A stretch of DNA of 64,000 bases. Source: Sphingomonadales bacterium UBA2683 (GTDB lineage: Bacteria > Pseudomonadota > Alphaproteobacteria > Sphingomonadales > Sphingomonadaceae). The stretch lies in contig DELZ01000005.1 of NCBI GenBank assembly GCA_002354635.1, positions 359,994 to 423,993 on the forward strand, written 5' to 3'. This document shows positions 17,436 through 25,911 of the stretch, in pieces (position 1 is the first letter of the stretch; each line of letters begins with the position of its first letter). The notes beneath the pieces are model-generated. The model searched no databases, was not told the DNA's origin, and was given only the letters and a program-made list of their open reading frames with translations. The position numbers and the translations under genes are program-made.

Positions 17436-17493
17436 TGCTCCTGTCTGTTCAAACAGAGCATATACAATGATACTTACTTCAATTCCAGATGAC
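16335..17493 (-). mobile_element. IS630-family insertion sequence, intact
   Basis: Terminal inverted repeats begin GTCATCTG at the left end and end CAGATGAC at the right end, and the similarity continues a few bases inward (AAT, GAAGT). A TA dinucleotide stands on both sides (16333-16334 and 17494-17495), as expected for the TA target duplication of IS630/Tc1-mariner elements. One transposase gene fills the element. Perfect outer ends and an open reading frame suggest a recent, possibly active insertion. Confidence 0.85.
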
Positions 17494-17496
17494 TAG

Positions 17497-17560
17497 GGTC
17501 AGGACTCATTAACTGAGCCAGAAGATGACGGTAGCTGCGATAGCAATGGCGGACAAGAAT
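17497..17560 (-). mobile_element. Remnant: 3' tail of an IS5-type transposase with terminal repeat
   Basis: On the minus strand this reads FLSAIAIAATVIFWLS then a stop, followed by TGAGTCCTGACCC at the outer edge. IS5-family transposases of sphingomonads typically end in a hydrophobic tail of this kind just before the terminal repeat. The rest of that element is absent, and the IS630 copy abuts its outer end. Alternatively the stretch belongs to a 36-residue membrane peptide that starts GTG near 17605 just after the HNH gene; the frame is open that far. Confidence 0.45.
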
Positions 17561-17638
17561 ATCGCGATTGGCACAAGATTACCGACACCCGCATCGGTTT
17601 TGAGTTTGATATCTCCCACCTTTAAACCTGCTCGAAAC

Positions 17639-18739
17639 TCACACTATCATGAAAAATATAATTAAAACCACGATTCCGATTGTCCATGCGGCGCAACTCG
17701 AATTCGTACTAGGCTCACTCAAATCAGAGCCATAAATAATGGAAAGGTTCCGTGCCAACTTCATTTCGCGCTTCATGTCCTTTTCCCAATTCTTTGGAAG
17801 GACAAACTCAAAGGTCTCTGTGATCACACGCGGCCCGTCGTGCTCTTCAATATTGTCATCATCAACCATTGAGACGATCCGATCGAGACGGTTTGGTAAA
17901 TCGGCTAGTTGATCAATCTGTGACCCCAACGCGTCCTGTAGCAGTTTAATCATAGTTTCGAATTCGTCAGAAACGCGGACGAATTTCAATCGCTCTTCGT
18001 GAGAAACCACTTGTTCAAGAAGGTTACGCAACAAAATGCTCGTATGGTGTATTTCTTCGATATCACCTGGCTCGCCTAAAGCTCCCCAAGCCCGATTAAA
18101 CCGCTCGAAAATTTTTACTACAGGACTCACAAGACCAGTCATTTCGCTTATGCGCTCGCCAACCCATTCTAAAACATAATCATCGTCGATATGTTCCACA
18201 TTACCAACAGCGACATCATCGCGAATATCCCGAAGTTTTCGAAATACAGGAGCGTTTAAATATCTTAGTAGTTCGGCAGTCAAAGCCCATTCCCAACCTC
18301 GCGGTTTGTCAAAAGCGATACGGCGTATGATCGGCGGATAGTGCGCAAAAGGTAAAAGCTCATTTTGTAGAAGGTCAAATTCGACTTTATCGCTCTGACT
18401 TCCCAGATGTGAAGCTACATATTCATCATGCTTTTCGCGCCAACCGAACAGCAGCGCTGAGGTAAATTTCTTTGCATCTCGATCAACTTTCTTATGACAA
18501 TTTCGACAAAGCCAAATGGCATTGGAAATCTCGGACCTCGCTTGGTCCGTCATATTTTCTTTGTGGCGAGCTTGTCCTGGCCGCGCAGCATAGATATGAG
18601 CTGCTTCTCCGATAATGGTAGCGGTTGATTGTTCCGAATTCGGACCAACTGTCGAAGTTCGACAATCAGGATTGCTACACAAGAAGCCAGCCCGCTTTGC
18701 GACAGTATCAATAACCTTTTTTGAGAAGTCTGGAACCAT
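17639..18739 (-). CDS. HNH endonuclease-domain protein with C-terminal membrane helix
   Basis: 366 residues from the ATG at 18739; this start puts the HNH domain at the usual distance from the N-terminus. Residues about 15-85 form an HNH domain: RAGFLCSNPDC, EAAHIYAA, then NAIWLCRNCHKKVD, with paired cysteines for zinc and the catalytic His. The middle (about 100-340) is helical and unrecognised. The last 20 residues form one hydrophobic helix (WTIGIVVLIIFFMIV). A nuclease tethered to the membrane in an island suggests a defence or element-exclusion role; this is inference. Confidence 0.75.
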   Translation of the reverse strand: MVPDFSKKVIDTVAKRAGFLCSNPDCRTSTVGPNSEQSTATIIGEAAHIYAARPGQARHKENMTDQARSEISNAIWLCRNCHKKVDRDAKKFTSALLFGWREKHDEYVASHLGSQSDKVEFDLLQNELLPFAHYPPIIRRIAFDKPRGWEWALTAELLRYLNAPVFRKLRDIRDDVAVGNVEHIDDDYVLEWVGERISEMTGLVSPVVKIFERFNRAWGALGEPGDIEEIHHTSILLRNLLEQVVSHEERLKFVRVSDEFETMIKLLQDALGSQIDQLADLPNRLDRIVSMVDDDNIEEHDGPRVITETFEFVLPKNWEKDMKREMKLARNLSIIYGSDLSEPSTNSSCAAWTIGIVVLIIFFMIV

Positions 18740-18938
18740 AATCCGATTTAGACCCAGCTTGGCAACATTTGCAATGAGCACAAATTTTACTGCGTAAAGG
18801 CTGAACGCATTTTATTCTATCGTTATCATAACCCTCGACCCTGAGCCGTTGAGCGCGTTGATCTGAACTCAATAGACGATGTGATAACGTCTTCCCTGAT
18901 CGGGCGCACACCCGCCAGTCAGTTGAATTGTTTATGGG

Positions 18939-19823
18939 CTACTCGCATGATTTGTTGGTCCGTTGATTTTCTTCAACAAGAATGCCCATAGCGATTTGCA
19001 AAACTGAATCACATTCCGGGCATTGCACTCGAAGACCCAAAGTAGCCCGCCGCTTCCAAACGTGGATCATATTTCCACAATTTTCGACCGGACATTTGAT
19101 GTCAACGAGATCTTCATCCATAATAATCTCATCGCCTGCACCAGCGGTCAGCCTATAAGATGCGTCGCAATCAAAGCATTCGACAATCAACTCGTCGCAC
19201 TCGTCCTCGCGAATTCCGCCTTTGAGTGCAGCAACATTTCGCGTTATCCGCGCACCACATTCAGCGCAATCAAAGCTGGATGTGTTTTTCATGATGAAAT
19301 TATGCACCTTGGCACTGAGAATTTCTTCCAACCGGACGGCTAGTTTATCAAGCCGTACTCTAAGTCTTTTGGCGTCGCGACCCTTATTCTTCATTAGCTG
19401 CACCGCAGTAGGTGTATGCAAATATGCACCAAGAGCGTCATAGTTTCGTTTGATTTCGGTCAGTGTGACACGGCGATCCTCGCCAAGGCTATTCCACTGT
19501 GGCACATGGTCAGGGTCATCGCTTTCTCGCGCAAAGCGAATTTCACCGCTGCGGTCGGCCATTGGGTCAATTTTGAGCAAGATGTTGAGTAATTTCGCTG
19601 GCTGCCAAATGCCAAGATCGGATTTGGGTAGATCATTGGTGTAATTGCCAGCAATTTGATAAATTAAGGCTTCTAAAACCTTACGGATTTCTAGCGCTGC
19701 ATAATAAAGATTTCCTTCGCGATCTATCTCTAGCTGTGTTTTTGCAAAAGCAAGATGCTCTCGCGCAAGCGCGCGATAGCGTCCCTTTTTCTTTGCCATA
19801 AACTCTCTAATATCGCTGACCAT
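18939..19823 (-). CDS. Helical (DUF4145/HEPN-like) protein with C-terminal zinc ribbons
   Basis: 294 residues. The N-terminal 170 residues are helical, with a NLYYAALEIRKVLEALIYQIA segment that recalls DUF4145/HEPN-type domains. The C-terminal part has several CxxC pairs (DCAECG, ECFDCD, CPVENCG, CPECD), i.e. two or three zinc ribbons. Start taken at 19823, with a GGAGGG site somewhat far upstream; MAKKKGRY at 19799 is the alternative. It lies beside the HNH gene on the same strand. Such combinations are common in phage-defence islands, but no named system is recognised. Confidence 0.6.
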   Translation of the reverse strand: MVSDIREFMAKKKGRYRALAREHLAFAKTQLEIDREGNLYYAALEIRKVLEALIYQIAGNYTNDLPKSDLGIWQPAKLLNILLKIDPMADRSGEIRFARESDDPDHVPQWNSLGEDRRVTLTEIKRNYDALGAYLHTPTAVQLMKNKGRDAKRLRVRLDKLAVRLEEILSAKVHNFIMKNTSSFDCAECGARITRNVAALKGGIREDECDELIVECFDCDASYRLTAGAGDEIIMDEDLVDIKCPVENCGNMIHVWKRRATLGLRVQCPECDSVLQIAMGILVEENQRTNKSCE

Positions 19824-19832
19824 GGTAGCAGT

Positions 19833-19985
19833 CTATCCCTCCAAATCGTCGATGTTGTCAAAGATTGCCGTGATTTGCTGTCGCAAAAAATCTTTTGATA
19901 CTGGCGATGATCGCACTCGATAACCCTTTACCACCGATTCGGTTTTAACTGACTGACCCTCTTTGTGGTAACTTTTCATTACCAT
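19833..19985 (-). pseudogene. Fragment resembling the C-terminal tail of a TraD-like ATPase
   Basis: About 50 residues ending GYRVRSSPVSKDFLRQQI...FDNIDD. This closely follows the last 30 residues of the large ATPase encoded at 20489-23104 (GYRVKSSAISTDVLRKQL...FDDSD). The N-terminal body is missing: upstream the frame runs antisense into an Excalibur-domain gene. It is probably the end of a second, deleted copy of such an ATPase. A free-standing small protein cannot be excluded, since the frame is open for 95 codons. Confidence 0.45.
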
Positions 19986-20069
19986 AATATTGATATTCTC
20001 GGCCAATCCTAATCCAAAGTTCGACAACACCGCCAACGTATTCCATATTGTCTTAACGGAGGGAACAAC

Positions 20070-20372
20070 ATGCGCGTATTCTGGACAGCCACCTTTCCTG
20101 CATTGATTTTGCTGCCTCAAGGCGGCGGGTCACCAGCCTATGCTCATAGCGGCAGAACTGCCGCAGACGGTTGTCATAATGATCGAAAAAACGGCGGACG
20201 TCATTGTCATGGCGGCAATGCGCAGCCTCGTGCGGTGAAACGTTCCAATGGCTCAGTCTATTATCCAAATTGCACCGCGGCTCGTAAAGCTGGTGCAGCG
20301 CCAGTGCGACGTGGACAACCTGGCTATGGCACTCACCTTGATCGCGACCGTGATGGTATTGGCTGCGAATAA
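20070..20372 (+). CDS. Secreted Excalibur-domain (calcium-binding) protein, copy 1
   Basis: 100 residues: a hydrophobic signal-like N-terminus (1-25, ending AYA), then a GCHNDRKNGGRHCHGG segment and an Excalibur domain with YYPNCTAARKAGAAP and the acidic loop DRDRDGIGCE. Excalibur domains resemble a calcium-binding EF-hand loop with two cysteines. A near-identical gene lies at 33003-33305 in the opposite orientation. No neighbour explains its function; nuclease or surface roles are known for the family. Confidence 0.85.
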   Translation: MRVFWTATFPALILLPQGGGSPAYAHSGRTAADGCHNDRKNGGRHCHGGNAQPRAVKRSNGSVYYPNCTAARKAGAAPVRRGQPGYGTHLDRDRDGIGCE

Positions 20373-20488
20373 TGTCGCTGCACTTTTTATCAAAGCGTCA
20401 ATGGGCTACCTTCCTGCTTTATGCAGAAACGATCATGCTTGGTGCCATTTTGTGGGGCTATCCCTTGTATAATCTTCTCAACTGATGG

Positions 20489-23104
20489 TTAAGTTTGATC
20501 AGAATCATCGAACGCATTTTGTAGCTGCTTTCGCAACACATCAGTCGAGATCGCTGACGATTTTACCCGATATCCCCGCACTTCCCTGATTGGCGCACCA
20601 GCTTTGGTTTGTTTTGGAACCAGCTGAGCGGCAAGTTCTTCTTCGAGCAGAAATTCCACTGATCCTCGTTCGGTCTCACTTAAAGCGGCACTGATATGTC
20701 GGGACAGCGAGGTTTTGTGTTTGGCCGAAGCGGCGATCACCCACACTTTGTCAGCGCCAAAGCGCAAACATTTTTGCACGTTCAAAAGTTCATGCTCTTT
20801 GGTGGTAGTCACCGACACCTCACAACACACAACCAACCCATCGCGGCGCAGGATGACATCAACCCGACCCTCGCCATCAAGAATGGTTTCCTCCACGCTG
20901 GCCCGGAAACCCGCTGCCTCGCCGAGTTCCTTGACCAGCATTTCTATTTCACGGTGGCGCGCGCCGCCGCCACCCTCTTTATAAAAAACTGGAGGTGCGG
21001 CTGTTTTTGCAGATTCAGTTTGAATCGGTGCCGTAGGTGTTGGCTCGATGGATTCTGAAGCGGGCGCAACACCAGCCACTTCAGGATCCGGATCTTTCGG
21101 TGTTGGGCCAACCTCCGGCTGCTCAGTTTCCGGCCATTGCCCATAGGTCCGGCGAGAATGTTCTATCAACGCCGCGTGTTCATCGACACTCAGGCGATCT
21201 TGGCGTTCCACAAACCCCAAAGGTACCGTAAACGTCATGGCCGCCGGTGTGATGTTCTTGGCAAACAAAGCAAATTGCGCCTGACCGTCAGACTTACGCT
21301 GGCTGAGGATTATATCCTTATCCACGCGAAATTCGGTGGCGAGCTTAGTAGCGTCACTGGCGCTCACCCCGCCCGCTAGTTTAATCGAGGTGTTCGCCAA
21401 CACGCCAGCCCGCGCACTGGTCGAGAATTGTTCCAGATGTTGATGAGCAAGGGTAATCGCGCCCTTGTATTTACGCACTTGGGCCAGCAATCGCACTAGC
21501 GTTTGATCGACCACGCCCTCGGCTTCATCAAAGTATATGAAGGTTTCCGTGCGCTGTTCTGGTACTAAGCCCGCTCGCCTGATCAAGCCTTGACCAATCA
21601 AGGCCACGATCATCCTTGCAAAGATATGTGATCCTTCCTCGCCCAGATATTCCTTCGAGGTGTTGACGAAGATGATTTTGCCCTCAAGCATGGCAGAATC
21701 GAAGTTGACGGTGTTACACTTGGCGGAAAACAAACGGTCCAGCGATCGATTGGACAATACACCCCAGAGACGGGCTAATATCTGTTGCTTGGTGGCGTTG
21801 AGGGACTTGTCAAAGAAGCGAGTCTCGAAAAATGTCTTGGCCGTGCCAGTCATTTTTTCCATGAACGGGCGATATTGCTCCCCATCCTCCATCAGCTCCC
21901 GTAGCGTATGAATGTTCCCCCCTGGAATCTGCATCAGCAGCAGTCCGAGATAACGAAACAGGGTGGATTGACGGCTAGTCAGTTCGCTGCCGAGTAGGGC
22001 GTCGAAAAAATACTCAAACAGCTCAATGGTGTTATTCTCAATCGTCTCTTGCGCGCGCGTATCAGCGCCGTCCAGATGCGCAACGTCAAAGAGATTGAGA
22101 CCGACCGGATGCTGGCTATCAGTAGGGTCAATAAAGATGGTTCGCTGACCGAGCAGGTCTGATTCAAACAAAGAGGTTTGGGAAAGGGTTTTCAGGAGCG
22201 TTCCATCGGGATCAATCACCACCACCGACATCTTCTGGTCAAGCGCGCGCACCAGATCATCATAGATCAAATATTGCAAAAGCTGGGTTTTACCATGACC
22301 GGTGCCGCCGGTGATGACGGTGTGTTCAAATCGCACCTCGTTGGGGATGGGAATTGGTACGGGGAGGGTAAACAGTCCGGCGAAGAAGGTTTGGTCGGTG
22401 TAGAGGTCAGACAGCTCCGGAGAAGCCATATTTCGCTGATCCTGCGGTGCTAAAAACTGTTTAGTGGTAGTGTTCCGTTCGCTCCATCGTACTCCCGACG
22501 CCGCGCAGAGCCGTGCTTCGAATTGCTCCCGCGCGTAATGATAAAGGTCTGGCTCTTCAATCTCTTTGTCATAGAACGTACCGATCAGCCTTCGCAGTAG
22601 ATCGGGAAAATCATCAATGAAATCGCAGAGCGGTGTTTGTGGGCTAAGAATCGGCTGATGGGCCAAAGTGCCATCTGGGTACGGGTCAATCAGGACATTG
22701 ACGGGTAATTCGGCGATGATGCCCCGCAATATGATCGCCATTTTTTCACGCCATAGGCCGAGATAATGCTGTTCATCCGAGAGCAGTTTGACCGCACGGC
22801 GTAAATAGGTGCGCAGTTCTGAAGCTGATTCCAAAGATTCTTGGTATTTCGGGAGGGTGGTAACATCGAACAGAAACGGCTCGGCGTGTAGCAACTGCCA
22901 ACTAACTTCTGCCAGTGGCTCAGCGATCAAGGCGGACGGGCACAGATTGGATTCCGCACACACGTCAACCAACAAATCCGTGATGAACGTGTGAGCCTCA
23001 TCGGCTGACTGAAAATATGAACCTGAGCGCAGTAGCTGCACAGCTTCAATGAGGCGTTCGGTGTCTTGCTCGTCAGGTGGTTTTGAGAAAGGCCAGCGCA
23101 TCAT
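20489..23104 (-). CDS. TraD/VirD4-like ATPase with C-terminal PD-(D/E)XK-like domain
   Basis: 871 residues. A helical N-terminal part (1-240) precedes a FtsK/TraD-type motor with Walker A GGTGHGKT at 266-273 and Walker B IYFDEAEG near 530. The C-terminal part (about 735-830) reads GRVDVILRR...CCEVSVTTTKEHE, the pattern of a restriction-nuclease-like fold, although the catalytic Lys position carries Ser. The protein ends in a GYRVKSS tail. It lacks obvious N-terminal membrane helices, unlike classic coupling proteins. Likely a DNA-pumping ATPase of the mobile element. It overlaps the upstream 134-residue gene by four bases. Confidence 0.8.
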   Translation of the reverse strand: MMRWPFSKPPDEQDTERLIEAVQLLRSGSYFQSADEAHTFITDLLVDVCAESNLCPSALIAEPLAEVSWQLLHAEPFLFDVTTLPKYQESLESASELRTYLRRAVKLLSDEQHYLGLWREKMAIILRGIIAELPVNVLIDPYPDGTLAHQPILSPQTPLCDFIDDFPDLLRRLIGTFYDKEIEEPDLYHYAREQFEARLCAASGVRWSERNTTTKQFLAPQDQRNMASPELSDLYTDQTFFAGLFTLPVPIPIPNEVRFEHTVITGGTGHGKTQLLQYLIYDDLVRALDQKMSVVVIDPDGTLLKTLSQTSLFESDLLGQRTIFIDPTDSQHPVGLNLFDVAHLDGADTRAQETIENNTIELFEYFFDALLGSELTSRQSTLFRYLGLLLMQIPGGNIHTLRELMEDGEQYRPFMEKMTGTAKTFFETRFFDKSLNATKQQILARLWGVLSNRSLDRLFSAKCNTVNFDSAMLEGKIIFVNTSKEYLGEEGSHIFARMIVALIGQGLIRRAGLVPEQRTETFIYFDEAEGVVDQTLVRLLAQVRKYKGAITLAHQHLEQFSTSARAGVLANTSIKLAGGVSASDATKLATEFRVDKDIILSQRKSDGQAQFALFAKNITPAAMTFTVPLGFVERQDRLSVDEHAALIEHSRRTYGQWPETEQPEVGPTPKDPDPEVAGVAPASESIEPTPTAPIQTESAKTAAPPVFYKEGGGGARHREIEMLVKELGEAAGFRASVEETILDGEGRVDVILRRDGLVVCCEVSVTTTKEHELLNVQKCLRFGADKVWVIAASAKHKTSLSRHISAALSETERGSVEFLLEEELAAQLVPKQTKAGAPIREVRGYRVKSSAISTDVLRKQLQNAFDDSDQT

Positions 23105-23505
23105 TCATCGCGCGGGTATTTGATAACCTCCTCGCCGCCAAACTGCTGGCAGGTTTGCAAGACGTTATGAAAACTTTGCGCAGCTTTTTTGATTTGCTCT
23201 TCTGCTTCAATCATCTCGATAATGTCTTTGCATTCCACCGTCCGGCCTTTGACCAGATCGTTGACAGTAAATATGTGACCCTTGGCTTTTGCCGCAAAGA
23301 CTGAGAACAATCTCTGCACCGGTCCTAGCTTCGGTAACTTGTCCATGACCGACGCCTTTTCATACAGAATATCTTTGCCGAGCTTGTATTTCCTCACATA
23401 CTCGGCCTCTTGGTCAGACAGTTTGCTCCGAAGATTTAGTACAAACGAAATGGCTCCCAAGCCAGTGAATCCGGTTTTTTGCGAACGAGATAATAGTAGT
23501 TCCAT
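23101..23505 (-). CDS. Hypothetical protein coupled to the TraD-like ATPase
   Basis: 134 residues from the ATG at 23505, which has a GGGGG ribosome site; an upstream in-frame codon would add ten unlikely residues. Mostly helical and basic, with no recognised motif. The stop overlaps the start of the ATPase gene by four bases, so the two are translationally coupled and probably act together. It could be a regulatory or adaptor subunit. Confidence 0.6.
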   Translation of the reverse strand: MELLLSRSQKTGFTGLGAISFVLNLRSKLSDQEAEYVRKYKLGKDILYEKASVMDKLPKLGPVQRLFSVFAAKAKGHIFTVNDLVKGRTVECKDIIEMIEAEEQIKKAAQSFHNVLQTCQQFGGEEVIKYPRDE

Positions 23506-23614
23506 GATTGCCCCCAACGGATGAAAAATAGGCAACCTATCATTGAAGCGGTTAAATCACAATTGGCAGTTTCTGCTAGAAGTGGAGGTGTTGTTAGTTT
23601 GTATCCATCCTCCT

Positions 23615-24362
23615 TTAGTCAGTTTTTGCAACGGTTGTGGCTTTCCAACCTTCATTTGTGAGTTGAATGATGGCCGACCCGGTGCCAGATATCTGCACAA
23701 CACTGCTATTGGGACCGTAGTTACCGGGCATTGCCAACAAGTCTTTTCGGCGCGCTAGTGGCAATAATTGACCGGTTTCATCCGCAGCGCTCCAACGGAA
23801 AGTCACGCGGCTGACTTGCGCCGCGCTTTCCGACGGTAGCGTGAAATTGGTAACAGCATCAATTTTGCCGGTTCCAAAACAAGCACCGAGCGCTTTGCGC
23901 TGAGTGCCGACACCATCAGTGTATTCATAGACCTTTAGCAACTGGCGACCCACGTCAGTCAGATTGAAATCAATGAGGAATTTATGTTTAACCTCATCCA
24001 ACACACCATAGTCGGCCAAATGCGTCAGATTTTTTTGGATGATTGTCGAATATCAATCTACCCCCCATTGGCACCGCCACTGGAAATAGATCATCAATTG
24101 ACGAGGCACTTGCCAATTGATCGGGCTTGATCCCCAAATAGTCTGCGCCCAGTCCGGACAATGACGTGCAAGGAAAAGTCACTACACTGTCCTGCAAAGC
24201 GTTTTTAATGTTGGTTTCGTTCAATTCGTTAGAGTCCGAGAATATGTCAAAGACACTCCCAGATTCTGCCTCGTCGCTGCAGCCTGTGTTTAGGTATAGA
24301 ATTGCGAGAAGTCCGAAAACTAGCGGCAATGCGATTGGGGTCCACGATGGTTTATTCGTCAT
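23615..24362 (-). pseudogene. Lipoprotein gene split by a frameshift in an A7 tract
   Basis: Frame one (from 24362) encodes a lipoprotein start (hydrophobic helix then LNTGC) and runs to a stop at 23994. Frame two, open from about 24040 to 23615, continues with KNLTHLADYGVLDEVKHKF and a globular C-terminus. On the minus strand the two meet at CC-AAAAAAA-TCTG (near 24029-24037). Removing one A joins them into about 248 residues. It is either a mutated gene, a sequencing error, or a gene that relies on slippage at the A run. Function unknown; it lies in a run of lipoprotein and membrane genes. Confidence 0.65.
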
Positions 24363-24364
24363 CC

Positions 24365-24769
24365 TTATGCTCCGAATTTAGCGCGCAGGGCGTCCTTAAA
24401 TTCCCGAATACGTTTTTGTGATTTTGCTTCACCGGAGGTTGAGCGACTGCCAAACGAGATGAATGTCATTTCCACGGTTCCGCCGTTTGGTTTGAGTTGC
24501 ACTGACAATTGAACACTATAGTTGCGGCCCAACACCACACTTTCACCAAAATTTGGCTGGTCCGCCAATTGTACCAGATTCGTGGCGCGATTGCCGCCAG
24601 TGTATTGATAGCCGAGCGACTTGCCGACCTCGATTACGCTATCCACAAAACTGGCTGGTTGTTTCGACAATTGAACCGTCTCAACCGTAGTGAACTGACC
24701 GCCGAGGCCGCTAAAACTGGCACAACCAGAAACGGTCAACATCATCAACATTAGGGCTAGAAAACGCAT
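24365..24769 (-). CDS. Small lipoprotein, 134 aa
   Basis: Residues 1-16 form a lipoprotein signal ending VSGC (Cys16 to be acylated). The rest has beta-rich segments (YSVQLSVQL, TVEMTFISFGS) and a basic C-terminal helix. It stops three bases before the next lipoprotein gene. No family recognised. Together with its neighbours it suggests an envelope-associated function carried by the element. Confidence 0.7.
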   Translation of the reverse strand: MRFLALMLMMLTVSGCASFSGLGGQFTTVETVQLSKQPASFVDSVIEVGKSLGYQYTGGNRATNLVQLADQPNFGESVVLGRNYSVQLSVQLKPNGGTVEMTFISFGSRSTSGEAKSQKRIREFKDALRAKFGA

Positions 24770-24822
24770 AAAAAATACCTTTTAAAACTGCGGTGAATAG
24801 AAAAGGGTGATGGGTTGAATAG

Positions 24823-25197
24823 TCACTGCGCCGGAGGAATTGGCTCCTTGGACTTTTGACCAACCACATTGGCGGGCTTATGTACCGGTGCGGTGGTGGT
24901 GATGGTCGAGCTTTGTGGTGACTGATTAGCCAGCGCTGCCTGCTGCTCGCGGTGTTTGTTGACCGCAATCGCAGCCCAAATGACGCAGGCAGGCCATGTG
25001 ATAAAGATGCCAAGCATCAGGGTGAGCGGTAGGACAATCAGGCTCACCACGAACATCACGATACCGCCGGTGACTGACGCATAGAGCAAACCAATTGGAC
25101 CAAAGGCGATGGCAAGCAGTATCGCCACACCCATACTTTTTTGCGGTGCACTCGGTTGTCCCATTATGATGGTCGTATTTTGCACTGGTTCAGTCAT
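24823..25197 (-). CDS. Two-helix inner-membrane protein, 124 aa
   Basis: Starts at the ATG 25197, which has a GGAGAG ribosome site; longer frames upstream run through the promoter repeats and are rejected. Residues about 28-50 and 55-85 are hydrophobic helices (VAILLAIAFGPIGLLYASVTG, MFVVSLIVLPLTLMLGIFITWP). The tail is polar and rich in Gln, Thr and Pro. It resembles the broad class of YccF/superinfection-immunity-like small membrane proteins but cannot be assigned. It is divergent from the Xre regulator gene across an iteron-bearing promoter. Confidence 0.7.
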   Translation of the reverse strand: MTEPVQNTTIIMGQPSAPQKSMGVAILLAIAFGPIGLLYASVTGGIVMFVVSLIVLPLTLMLGIFITWPACVIWAAIAVNKHREQQAALANQSPQSSTITTTAPVHKPANVVGQKSKEPIPPAQ

Positions 25198-25273
25198 TGC
25201 GCTCTCCACTTCAATTTTTCTGGCGAATGTTTGTTCCAAACTGAACAGCGTTTTACCAATTCGCCACTTAGCC

Positions 25274-25315
25274 TCATATATATGAAGACCATATATATCA
25301 ATCCCGTATATATTG
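25274..25315. repeat. Three 15-bp iterons in a divergent promoter (probable operator)
   Basis: Three copies of a unit close to CATATATAT(G/C)(A/AA) start at 25274, 25289 and 25304, exactly 15 bases apart; the third reads CGTATATATTGA. The first contains the perfect palindrome CATATATATG. They lie between a membrane-protein gene (minus) and an Xre-family regulator gene (plus), so autoregulation by the Xre protein is likely. Confidence 0.7.
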
Positions 25316-25348
25316 AGGGGGCTGGAATTAGTTCGGAGGCTCCAGCAC

Positions 25349-25606
25349 ATGACGAAATCGGTCTTTTCCGATGGATACAACGAATTGCTCGCCCTGTTGG
25401 TTGAAAGTAGAAAAGCGGCAGGTATGACGCAGGTTGAACTTGCGGAGCGCCTTCAACGTCCGCAGCCATTTATTTCGTATCTCGAACGCGGTGAACGCCG
25501 TGTCGATGTGGTGGAGTTTATTGCTATCGCTCGTGCTATTGGTGTCTCGCCTGCTGAATTGTTTGGTCGGCTGCTTTCTAAGATGCCTGAAAACAATCCG
25601 ATTTAG
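25349..25606 (+). CDS. Xre-family transcriptional regulator
   Basis: 85 residues from the ATG at 25349 with a GGAGG site nine bases upstream. The helix-turn-helix covers about residues 22-70: MTQVELAERLQRPQPFISYLERGERR, a classic Cro/C1-type fold. It likely binds the 15-bp iterons just upstream of its own start and controls both divergent genes. Short size and position suggest control of the mobile element. Confidence 0.88.
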   Translation: MTKSVFSDGYNELLALLVESRKAAGMTQVELAERLQRPQPFISYLERGERRVDVVEFIAIARAIGVSPAELFGRLLSKMPENNPI

Positions 25607-25911
25607 ACGAATAAACGCTCGACAGAAGTACGCATGCGCAAAGATTTTTGGTGATCTTATGTTGAGTAGCACTGCAAACATCCGATTGATTGATACTGGT
25701 TCATTGAAATTGTTGATGCCGTTCTACCTCAATCAAGAATGATCAATTCTCGGTTTTGTAAGAAAAATCTAGAACGGACAAAATTTCCCAACGCATGATG
25801 TTGACCGGATCGCGTTTAGCTCCCAATCTTGAGGCTGGTTCGTGTAGTTCAGGATATTCTCATCATTTCAAAAACCGCGCCACGATAGCCAATTTAGGGA
25901 ACAACTAAGAT
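25607..25911. other. Intergenic stretch without a supported gene
   Basis: About 305 bases. The only open frames are under 30 codons. No hairpin terminator or repeat stood out. The promoter of the following plus-strand gene is probably in its right part. Confidence 0.4.
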
